From NCBI GenBank assembly GCA_026392825.1, contig JAPLBF010000018.1:11237-66440 (forward strand): a stretch of 55,204 bases of DNA, in the 5' to 3' direction. Position numbers and translations under genes: made by a program. The notes below the pieces were generated by a model that worked only from the letters and a program-made list of their open reading frames with translations, was not told the origin of the DNA and searched no databases. Each line of letters opens with the position of its first letter. The stretch's first letter is position 1. This document shows positions 35,211 through 42,735 of this stretch, one piece after another. The stretch comes from Actinomycetota bacterium (GTDB lineage: Bacteria > Actinomycetota > Actinomycetes > Nanopelagicales > Nanopelagicaceae).

Positions 35211-36520
35211 GATTTCAACGCCCAACGCTAATTGTGGTCTCTGCAGTAGCAGTCGTATTAGCCGCCAATGCCTTAAACGTTGGCCTTTCTAAGAGTGAGT
35301 ATTCAACAAATTTTCCTGCAGTCGTATGCCCACCCACACCTGCAAAAATGACAACAGCGATCTCTCTTCCATCTACTAAAACACCTTTGCGTAAGACGGG
35401 GACAAAGTCTCTTTCTTTCGTTCCTTCACAGACGCTTAGATATACACAAACGCAAGCCCCCGTCATAGTCGAATCTCAAGGTTCCACACCAATTGTTTGG
35501 CAAATACGTAAGGGAATATGGGCCGGTGCAACTATTTGTTCATCTCTTCAAAATGAACAGTGGTTTGTTGGTGGCACTGCAGATGTCACAAGCAAGGGAA
35601 AAGTTTTAATCGTAAATAGCGGCCTAAGCTCTGCGATTGTAGATTTACAAATTTGGAATGAAATCGGTGCGCAGCCAACGAAGCCAATAACTTTGAAAGC
35701 GAATTCATATCGCGAACTTGGCTTAGATTCCCTCGCTCCCGGCTCTCGTGAAATTGTCATTCGCTCGGTAACTAGGTCAGGTCGCGTAACTAGCTATTTG
35801 CTGGATGAGCGTGGACGCGGCTTAAAGGCGCTGGGCGGGGATATTGTGAACTTCTCTTCAAAGGCCACTAAAGAAGTTTTCATTCCTGCCGTGCCACATA
35901 CGCTGCGCAAAGTTGGCAATAAGTCCGTAGAACTCGCGCACTCTCTACGTTTACTGGTGCCCGGTGAACTTGATGCGCGCGTCACGGTTAAGGTGATTTC
36001 GACTGATGGAAGTTTTATTCCAGCAGGGTTTGAAAATAAGTTGGTTAAAGCAGGTTCGGTCGTGTCGTTACCACTTAGCCCAAACCTGCCAGCTAGCAAA
36101 TTTGGTTTACATATTTCTTCAGATGAGCCACTTGTCGCATCGGTATATTCTCCAACTTTTTCGCAGAAGAAGACCGACTTTATTTGGAGTACCTCATCTC
36201 CAGAATTGACCAAAATATCTTTGGCAACGTCTGGGCTATCTCTTCAGCTGGTTTTTATCGGGGGAGTGATAAGTCTTGATATTGAGCTCGTACTTGATAA
36301 AGGAAAGCGAAAAGTTGTGGAAGTAAGAGGCGATGAGATTGCAACAGTGAAAATTCCTGAGGGAGTTCGGTCAATCACATTTTTAGCGGTGGGTAAGGGA
36401 ATTTATGGCGCAGGTTTGATCGCTACCAAGAGTGGTTACGGATATTTCCCTCTCGCACCAGGAAGTGTTCTAACTAAATCTTCTGTGCCTCTTTCAAATA
36501 TTCGAGTCTTAACTCCGTGA
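35207..36520 (+). CDS. DUF5719 family secreted/anchored protein
   Basis: A 437-residue protein with an N-terminal signal or anchor helix (L-I-V-V-S-A-V-A-V-V-L-A-A-N, residues 9-22) and a long beta-rich extracytoplasmic domain. It lies directly after the large glycosyltransferase with an ATGA overlap, the usual position of DUF5719 proteins in actinobacteria, which is the main reason for the name. No catalytic residues stand out. It likely works with the glycosyltransferase outside the membrane. Confidence 0.75.
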   Translation: MRFQRPTLIVVSAVAVVLAANALNVGLSKSEYSTNFPAVVCPPTPAKMTTAISLPSTKTPLRKTGTKSLSFVPSQTLRYTQTQAPVIVESQGSTPIVWQIRKGIWAGATICSSLQNEQWFVGGTADVTSKGKVLIVNSGLSSAIVDLQIWNEIGAQPTKPITLKANSYRELGLDSLAPGSREIVIRSVTRSGRVTSYLLDERGRGLKALGGDIVNFSSKATKEVFIPAVPHTLRKVGNKSVELAHSLRLLVPGELDARVTVKVISTDGSFIPAGFENKLVKAGSVVSLPLSPNLPASKFGLHISSDEPLVASVYSPTFSQKKTDFIWSTSSPELTKISLATSGLSLQLVFIGGVISLDIELVLDKGKRKVVEVRGDEIATVKIPEGVRSITFLAVGKGIYGAGLIATKSGYGYFPLAPGSVLTKSSVPLSNIRVLTP

Positions 36521-36549
36521 CAATCCCAGATTTTTACCCATACCCCCAC

Positions 36550-36555
36550 TAGCCT
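36550..36555 (+). promoter_or_regulatory. -10 element for leaderless DUF3499 gene
   Basis: TAGCCT ends 7 nt before the ATG at 36563, in the 42-nt gap after DUF5719. Confidence 0.42.
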
Positions 36556-36562
36556 TGTGCTC

Positions 36563-36952
36563 ATGAGTAAGTTGGCTAGAACAGGACGTAGCTGTTCGCG
36601 AGTGAGTTGCCGAAGTCTGGCTTCCATGACGCTTACTTATATTTATGCCGACTCAACTGCAGTCCTTGGTCCCTTAGCAACTTTCTCCGAACCACATTCA
36701 TATGATCTTTGCGAAACACACGGCAAGCGCCTTACAGTTCCAAATGGCTGGAGCGTTATCAAAGAAGAAAGCTCGCTAACGGATGTTGGTCCGAGTGATG
36801 ACGATTTGATGGCAATCGCCGATGCGGTGCGCGAAGTTGCGAACTTGAGCATGTCTTCGGCCAGTTCTGGTGCTGAAAGCGCGACTACTAATGTCGCTAG
36901 CCAAGATGGACAGATTGGTCGCCGTGGCCACTTGCGGGCCGTTCCTTCTTAA
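36563..36952 (+). CDS. DUF3499 family protein
   Basis: A 129-residue protein with the DUF3499 start R-x-C-S-R-V-S-C-R-S-L-A-S-M-T-L-T-Y (zinc-like Cys pair), then D-L-C-E-T-H-G-K-R-L near residue 50 and a C-terminal G-R-R-G-H-L-R. The three Cys plus His may bind a metal. Function is unknown. The order whiB ... DUF3499-manB is conserved in actinobacteria (Rv3258c-Rv3257c in M. tuberculosis). Confidence 0.85.
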   Translation: MSKLARTGRSCSRVSCRSLASMTLTYIYADSTAVLGPLATFSEPHSYDLCETHGKRLTVPNGWSVIKEESSLTDVGPSDDDLMAIADAVREVANLSMSSASSGAESATTNVASQDGQIGRRGHLRAVPS

Positions 36953-36999
36953 AATTATTCTGGATCAGTGTCTTTACTTGCTAAAGAGAGAAGTTAAAT

Positions 37000-38373
37000 A
37001 TTTCAATATTTAAAGCGTATGACATTCGCGGTTTAGTGGATGTAGAAATCACAGCCGATTTTTGTTTTGCCACAGGAGTTGCATTTGCGCGTTTTCTTCA
37101 AAACGAGCGCGAACCCGGAACTGTCGTCATTGGCGAAGATATGCGTCCCTCATCACCGGTATTCGCCGATGCCTTTTCTGCAGGCGTAACATCCCAAGGA
37201 TTAAATGTAATTCGTATTGGTTTGGCATCCACCGACCTTCTCTATTTTGCAGCCGGAAAATTGAATTTTCCTGGAGCAATGTTCACAGCTAGCCATAATC
37301 CAGCCGAATACAACGGGATCAAACTCTGCTTAAGTGGCGCTAGGCCGATAGGTAAAGAATCTGGGTTGTTAAGTATTGAGAGATATGTTGCTGAAGGCTC
37401 ACCAATCGACTTTAGAAGCGTCGGTAATGAGCGCGATGAAGATATGTTGAGCGCCTACGTTGATCACTTGCTATCTCTCGTAGATTTGTCTGAAATTCGT
37501 CCACTTAAAATTGTGATTGATGCTGGAAATGGCATGGCTGGGCATACCGCCCCAGCGCTATTTGCTCGCTTAAACTGCGAAGTGATTCCTTTATTTTTTG
37601 AATTAGATGGAACTTTCCCTAATCATGAAGCAAATCCAATTGATGCTAAAAATTTAAAGGATCTTCAGAAAGCAGTCAAGAAACACAGGGCTGATATTGG
37701 CCTTGCCTTCGATGGCGATGCTGATCGTTGCTTCTTGGTTGATGAAAATGGCGAACTTGTAAATCCTTCAACTCTGACTGCGCTGATTGCAGCTCGAGAG
37801 TTAGCCAAGAACCCTGGCGCTAGCATTATTTATAATTTGATTTCTTCGCGCGCTGTTGTGGAGATCGTGGAAGAGAATGGCGGAAAAGCGATTCGCTCCC
37901 GTGTAGGTCATTCATACATCAAGAAGTTGATGGCAGAAACTGGCGCGGTATTCGGTGGCGAGCACTCGGGCCATTTCTATTTTAAGGATTTTTGGCGCGC
38001 CGATTCTGGAGCTTTGGCAGCTCTGCATGCAATTGCAGCGCTCGGGGAGGTAAGCGCTCCTCTTTCTAAGATTTTGAAACCATACGCTCGTTACACAGCA
38101 AGTGGTGAAATAAATTCAACGGTTTCTGATGCGCAAGCGGCCATGAATCAAGTTGAAAAGATTTATGGAAAAAAGGAGGGCGTGGAAGTCGATCATCTTG
38201 ATGGCCTGACAATAAATGGGGATACCTGGTGGTTTAACCTTCGCGCATCCAATACGGAGCCCCTCCTTCGACTAAACGTTGAGGCTTCAACGGAAGCCAG
38301 CATGAAGAAGGTTCGAGATGATGTACTTAACACGATTCGAGGCGACCTCGACATTCTTGTATTAATCCCTTAA
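37000..38373 (+). CDS. manB: Phosphomannomutase/phosphoglucomutase with probable AUU start
   Basis: About 457 residues if started at ATT 37000. It interconverts mannose-6-P and mannose-1-P for GDP-mannose. Key motifs: T-A-S-H-N-P (phosphoserine) near residue 100, F-D-G-D-A-D-R-C (Mg2+) near 235, G-E-H-S-G-H, and R-A-S-N-T-E-P-L-L-R. The family's invariant F-K-A-Y-D-I-R-G lies upstream of the first normal start (GTG 37036). Between it and an in-frame stop at 36982 there is no ATG, GTG or TTG; ATT at 37000 gives I-S-I-F-K-A-Y-D-I-R-G, with a weak GAGAAG 6 nt upstream. AUU initiation is therefore proposed. Confidence 0.85.
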   Translation: MSIFKAYDIRGLVDVEITADFCFATGVAFARFLQNEREPGTVVIGEDMRPSSPVFADAFSAGVTSQGLNVIRIGLASTDLLYFAAGKLNFPGAMFTASHNPAEYNGIKLCLSGARPIGKESGLLSIERYVAEGSPIDFRSVGNERDEDMLSAYVDHLLSLVDLSEIRPLKIVIDAGNGMAGHTAPALFARLNCEVIPLFFELDGTFPNHEANPIDAKNLKDLQKAVKKHRADIGLAFDGDADRCFLVDENGELVNPSTLTALIAARELAKNPGASIIYNLISSRAVVEIVEENGGKAIRSRVGHSYIKKLMAETGAVFGGEHSGHFYFKDFWRADSGALAALHAIAALGEVSAPLSKILKPYARYTASGEINSTVSDAQAAMNQVEKIYGKKEGVEVDHLDGLTINGDTWWFNLRASNTEPLLRLNVEASTEASMKKVRDDVLNTIRGDLDILVLIP

Positions 38374-38468
38374 CTAGTACGATATGTCACTAGCCGACTA
38401 GCACAGTAGAGCCCTACGCCGAAGGTCAAGCGAAAAAACAGCCGTTTTATCTAGGGAGATATCTAAAA
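38374..38468 (+). promoter_or_regulatory. ahcY leader with possible SD-masking structure
   Basis: The 95-nt gap holds CCCTA (38412-38416), fully complementary to TAGGG (38452-38456), which is part of the AGGGAG ribosome site of ahcY. Between them is a 5-bp AAAAC/GTTTT hairpin (38435-38448) with an AGCC loop. Three ACTAG copies lie upstream (38373, 38389, 38397). It does not match the SAH or SAM riboswitch consensus as I remember them; a translational switch is only a possibility. Confidence 0.3.
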
Positions 38469-39749
38469 ATGACACCTGTAACAACAATTCCAAAACACGA
38501 CATTGCTGATGCATCACTCGCAGCCGAAGGCCGCAAGAAGATCGAATGGGCAGAACGTAATATGCCTGTACTGGCGCAGATCCGTGAACGCTTCGAGAAG
38601 TCACAGCCGTTTACCGGAGTAAGAATCGCTGCGTGCATGCACGTCACAACCGAAACTGCAAACCTAATGCGCGTTTTAAAAGCAGGAGGAGCAGAAATTG
38701 CACTCTGTGCTTCAAATCCACTTTCAACTCAAGATGACACTGCCGCCGCACTGGTGCACGAATATGGAATTTCAGTGTTCGCTCGCAATGCCGTCGATCG
38801 CGATGGGTATTACTCTCACATCAACGCAGCTCTAGATATTGAACCTCATCAAGTTTTTGATGATGGTTGCGATCTCGTGAATACACTTCACACGACTCGT
38901 AAAGAACTTCTTCCAAATATCGCTGGTGGTTGCGAAGAGACCACAACAGGTGTTATTCGCCTGAATCAAATGGCTAAAGATGGTGCGCTTACATTCCCGA
39001 TGATTGCTGTCAATGACACTGACACCAAGCACATGTTCGACAATCGTTATGGAACAGGTCAATCAACTCTCGACGCTGTTTTCCGTGCGACAAACTTCCT
39101 TCTTGCCGGACGCATCGTCGTCGTAGCAGGATTTGGTTACTGCGGTAAAGGTGTTGCAGAACGCGCCAAGGGTATGGGCGCTGATGTAGTTGTTACCGAA
39201 ATTGATCCAACGAAAGCGCTGGATGCAATGATGCAAGGCTTCCGCGTTATGCCAATGCTCGATGCTGCCAAAGTCGGCGATGTATTTATCACCGTTACAG
39301 GTAACCGTGATGTACTGCGTGATGAGCACTTCGCCGTTATGAAAGATGGCGCAATAATGGCGAACTCTGGCCACTTCGATATTGAAATTGATGTCGCTTG
39401 GCTAGAGCAGAACTCTAAGAAGAAAAACGCCAAGATGCGCCACCAAACAGATGAGTATGTTCTTGCTGATGGTCGCCGCTTGCTGCTTCTCGCTGAAGGC
39501 CGCCTGGTGAACCTAGGGGCAGCTGAAGGCCACCCAGCATCTGTTATGGATATGTCATTCTCAGATCAAGCGCTAACTGCAGAATATCTAGTTAAGGAAG
39601 CTAAAAATCTTCCAGCGGGTGTTCACAACGTTCCAACTTATATCGATAAGGAAGTTGCTAGCCTGAAATTAATTTCAATGGGTGGCCACATTGACACTTT
39701 AACTCCTGCTCAAGATATGTATTTGAACTCTTGGGAGCACGGTAGCTAA
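38469..39749 (+). CDS. ahcY: Adenosylhomocysteinase, short form
   Basis: A 426-residue NAD-dependent enzyme splitting S-adenosylhomocysteine into adenosine and homocysteine. Signatures: C-M-H-V-T-T-E-T-A near residue 56, [10 protein letters not shown] near 155, N-R-Y-G-T-G-Q-S, and NAD loop [12 protein letters not shown] near 220. It lacks the roughly 40-residue insert of most actinobacterial SahH (over 480 residues) and the usual K-P-x-x-Y-R-Y tail, ending S-W-E-H-G-S, as in archaeal and Thermotoga-type enzymes. It precedes mtrA with TAATG overlap. AGGGAG lies 10 nt before the ATG. Confidence 0.93.
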   Translation: MTPVTTIPKHDIADASLAAEGRKKIEWAERNMPVLAQIRERFEKSQPFTGVRIAACMHVTTETANLMRVLKAGGAEIALCASNPLSTQDDTAAALVHEYGISVFARNAVDRDGYYSHINAALDIEPHQVFDDGCDLVNTLHTTRKELLPNIAGGCEETTTGVIRLNQMAKDGALTFPMIAVNDTDTKHMFDNRYGTGQSTLDAVFRATNFLLAGRIVVVAGFGYCGKGVAERAKGMGADVVVTEIDPTKALDAMMQGFRVMPMLDAAKVGDVFITVTGNRDVLRDEHFAVMKDGAIMANSGHFDIEIDVAWLEQNSKKKNAKMRHQTDEYVLADGRRLLLLAEGRLVNLGAAEGHPASVMDMSFSDQALTAEYLVKEAKNLPAGVHNVPTYIDKEVASLKLISMGGHIDTLTPAQDMYLNSWEHGS

Positions 39750-40435
39750 TGACGTTAGTTATGGTCGTCGATGACGACCAGGATCTTGCGGAGATGCTCG
39801 GCATCGTTTTAACCGGTGCCGGCATCGACGTAGATCTAGTAAGTCGTGGCGATGAAGTTCTGGAAGTATTTAGAAATAATCCTCCAGATCTCGTGCTGCT
39901 AGATGTAATGCTTCCTGGATTAAATGGAATTGAAGTTTGTAAGTTAATACGTGCCGAATCAATGGTTCCAATTGTGATGCTGAGCGCTAAAGGTGACACC
40001 CACGATATTGTCAGCGGTCTTGAAGCAGGTGCTGATGATTACATGGTGAAACCATTTAGACATCCTTCAGAGCTAATCGCACGAATTCGCACCCGATTAC
40101 GTCGCACAAATGCAGATGTGTTGGGATTACTTACAATCGGTGATCTTTCAATAGATGTAACTGCGCACGAGGTAAGTCGTGGCGGAAAAAAAATTGCCCT
40201 CACCCGTTTGGAATTCGATTTATTGGTTGCACTTGCCAAAGAACCAGGACGCGTCTTCACACGTGATGCTTTGCTGGGTGAAGTTTGGGGATATAGACAT
40301 TCAACCGATACGCGTTTGGTAAATGTGCATGTTCAGCGTTTACGCTCGAAAGTGGAGCACGATCCCGAACATCCTGAAATTGTGATGACAGTGCGTGGAG
40401 TTGGCTACAAAGCTGGAGTGATGGGCGGTTCCTAG
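39749..40435 (+). CDS. mtrA: Response regulator MtrA
   Basis: A 228-residue OmpR-type regulator. The receiver (1-120) has the acidic D-D-D at 8-10, the phospho-acceptor Asp52 in L-L-D-V-M-L-P-G and K in V-K-P-F. The winged helix DNA-binding domain (135-225) ends V-R-G-V-G-Y-K-A. MtrA controls cell-wall, division and dormancy genes in actinobacteria. It overlaps ahcY by 1 nt (TAATG), and mtrB starts 1 nt after its stop. In M. tuberculosis the order is sahH-tmk-mtrA-mtrB; tmk is not here. Confidence 0.95.
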   Translation: MTLVMVVDDDQDLAEMLGIVLTGAGIDVDLVSRGDEVLEVFRNNPPDLVLLDVMLPGLNGIEVCKLIRAESMVPIVMLSAKGDTHDIVSGLEAGADDYMVKPFRHPSELIARIRTRLRRTNADVLGLLTIGDLSIDVTAHEVSRGGKKIALTRLEFDLLVALAKEPGRVFTRDALLGEVWGYRHSTDTRLVNVHVQRLRSKVEHDPEHPEIVMTVRGVGYKAGVMGGS

Positions 40436-40436
40436 A

Positions 40437-42011
40437 ATGAACCGTTTCTCTGAAAGGCTGAGAAATTCACTCGCCTCGAAGGTAATTGTCTCCACAGTTC
40501 TCCTCTCCCTTGGAGTTGTTTGGTTGACCGGCTCTGCGCTTTATTCGCAACTCTCAGCCGGCGTCAAAGAAGTTAATCTGGAGAGCTCTCTTGCTGAAGC
40601 CAGATCCTCATTTTTTGATGCGCAATATCAATTTTTGCTGAAGCAAAGTGCGGAAAGTTCGGTCATAACAAAGACCGTTCAGGATTTCATAGTGTCTGCA
40701 ACAGAGGTAAGTCTTGATCAAGATAGAAAATCGCTTTTCTTAAGTAGATTCGGCACACCATTTAAGTTTTCTCTCAAAGTTAAGTCACCTGACTACACCA
40801 CATCCACAGATGGTCTAGATATATCTTCCTTTCCAGATGAACTGCGTGAGCGAGTCCGCTCCAGTGAGTTAGTTGAGTATCAATACACGAAAATGAGTTA
40901 CCAGGATCGCGAAGATGCAAATGTTTTAATTGCAGGTCGCAAAATCGCGATTCCAAAATCTGGAAATTATGAGATGTATCTCGTGTATTCGCTTAACAAC
41001 CAGAATCGCACGCTCTCAATTATCAAGAACGCGCTCTTTTTTACCGGTTTTGCGCTCCTGTTTCTGATTGGCTTAATCACCTGGCTTGTTGTGCGTCAAG
41101 TAGTAAGGCCGGTTCGTGAAGCAGCGACGATTGCACAGAAATTCACCCAAGGAGATTTCTCACAGCGAATGAAGGTCGAGAATTCTGATGAAATTGCGAC
41201 GCTGGGCACGGCATTTAACGAGATGGCCTTGTCGCTAGAGTCGCAAATATCTCGGTTGGAGAATTTATCGCGAGTGCAGCAAAGATTTGTCTCTGATGTG
41301 TCTCACGAGCTTCGAACACCATTGACGACCTTACGTATGGCCTCCGAAGTGATTCACAGCCAGAAAGATACTTTCGATCCGACAATCTCACGAAGTTCGG
41401 AACTACTTGTTGCGCAATTAGATAGATTTGAACGGCTATTGGAAGATCTACTAGAAGTAAGTCGATTTGATGCGGAAGTTGCGGTTTTAGAACCAGTGGA
41501 CTTTGACTTGATCAGCCTGATCGAACGATGTATTGAAGATGTTCGTGCCAATGCTCACGATCACATTATTTCAATATCTATCGAGCACGAGACAGAGCAA
41601 GCGATGATTAACGCAGATATCCGGCGCGTGGAGCGCATAATGCGAAACCTGCTTTCAAATGCCCTGGATCATGCCGAAGATAAACCTATTAATGTCACAG
41701 TAATCTCCACCCGAACTGAAGTCGCTGTTGGAGTTAGAGATTTTGGAACTGGAATTGAATCATCGGCGTTATCTCGCATCTTTGATCGCTTTTGGAGAGC
41801 AGATCCGTCTCGTGCACGAGTACGCGGTGGCACGGGACTTGGTCTTTCTATCGCGCTAGAAGATGCCCGTTTACATAATGGTGAAATTGATGCTTGGGGC
41901 GCCCCTGGGCAAGGAGCACATTTTGTTCTCACTTTGCCAAGAATCGCAGGACAGCAAATTGGAGGCAGACCAATTCGCCTACAACCTGAGAATTATCCCC
42001 AGATCTCTTAA
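40437..42011 (+). CDS. mtrB: Sensor histidine kinase MtrB
   Basis: A 524-residue kinase paired with MtrA. A membrane helix (about 16-36), an extracytoplasmic sensor (37-195), a second helix (197-222), HAMP (223-275), HisKA with His290 in D-V-S-H-E-L-R-T-P-L, and HATPase N-L-L-S-N-A-L-D-H-A near 405, then F-D-R-F-W-R-A-D and G-G-T-G-L-G-L-S-I. It is shorter than many homologues but complete. lpqB, normally next in the operon and a partner of MtrB, is absent; comF follows after 40 nt. Confidence 0.95.
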   Translation: MNRFSERLRNSLASKVIVSTVLLSLGVVWLTGSALYSQLSAGVKEVNLESSLAEARSSFFDAQYQFLLKQSAESSVITKTVQDFIVSATEVSLDQDRKSLFLSRFGTPFKFSLKVKSPDYTTSTDGLDISSFPDELRERVRSSELVEYQYTKMSYQDREDANVLIAGRKIAIPKSGNYEMYLVYSLNNQNRTLSIIKNALFFTGFALLFLIGLITWLVVRQVVRPVREAATIAQKFTQGDFSQRMKVENSDEIATLGTAFNEMALSLESQISRLENLSRVQQRFVSDVSHELRTPLTTLRMASEVIHSQKDTFDPTISRSSELLVAQLDRFERLLEDLLEVSRFDAEVAVLEPVDFDLISLIERCIEDVRANAHDHIISISIEHETEQAMINADIRRVERIMRNLLSNALDHAEDKPINVTVISTRTEVAVGVRDFGTGIESSALSRIFDRFWRADPSRARVRGGTGLGLSIALEDARLHNGEIDAWGAPGQGAHFVLTLPRIAGQQIGGRPIRLQPENYPQIS

Positions 42012-42051
42012 TTAACTCTTTTTGGATTGTTGGGCGCTAGAAAATCGCCCA

Positions 42052-42708
42052 ATGAAAAGTCTGGCCGAATTAATCTTTCCTTCAAGATGTATCGGATGTT
42101 CACAACTAGGTGTATCAATTTGTTCGACTTGTCGTAAGAGTTGGCATTCTCATATTTACCATCGCAATATAAAAGTTTTGGATAAGTCCTACCCAGTAAT
42201 TTCTGCAATCGAATATTCACCGATTGCCTCTCGCGTATTACTGAGAGCAAAGGAAGCAAATCAAGAAGCCGCTGACCAATTGCTGGTAAGCGCCCTGTCC
42301 CACTCTCTGCGCTATTTTCTAAAGAATTTCGGCTTTGGAGATTTAGTTCCAATTCCTTCGCGCAGATCTGCCACTAGAAAGAGAGGGCGTGATTTTATGC
42401 AAGAGATCAGTGGGTCGGTTGCAAAGAATGAATCAATTAAATCTCTGCAAATTTTGCAGCACCAGAGAGCTGTAAGAGACCAATCGCAATTGAACTCACA
42501 GCAGAGAAGTCGCAATATTGCAGGGGCTTTCTCAACATCCTTTAATTTGGCTGAGGTGCGGGACTCGGGGAATATAGGCCCACTCATTATTGTTGATGAT
42601 CTTGTAACCACAGGGGCGACCCTTGCCGAGGCCATACGGGCCTTACGTACAGCAGGTTTTCCAGTACTTGGCGCGGTAACAGGTGCTGTCGCTAACCCTT
42701 ACGATTAG
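42052..42708 (+). CDS. ComF family phosphoribosyltransferase-like protein
   Basis: A 218-residue protein. An N-terminal zinc-finger-like C-I-G-C ... C-S-T-C (residues 14-32) precedes a phosphoribosyltransferase domain with the PRPP motif I-I-V-D-D-L-V-T-T-G-A-T near residue 180. ComF-family proteins support DNA uptake in competent bacteria, but their biochemical role is unsettled. The ATG at 42052 starts M-K-S-L-A-E-L-I-F-P. It sits between mtrB and secA, as Rv3242c does in M. tuberculosis, but hpf is missing after it. Confidence 0.85.
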   Translation: MKSLAELIFPSRCIGCSQLGVSICSTCRKSWHSHIYHRNIKVLDKSYPVISAIEYSPIASRVLLRAKEANQEAADQLLVSALSHSLRYFLKNFGFGDLVPIPSRRSATRKRGRDFMQEISGSVAKNESIKSLQILQHQRAVRDQSQLNSQQRSRNIAGAFSTSFNLAEVRDSGNIGPLIIVDDLVTTGATLAEAIRALRTAGFPVLGAVTGAVANPYD

Positions 42709-42735
42709 GGGGTTGATTTCCGAAAGGGCATATAA

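Noticed and set aside
38373-38401. Three ACTAG repeats as a regulatory array
   Set aside because: Five-base repeats at irregular spacing are weak evidence; kept only as a note in the leader entry.
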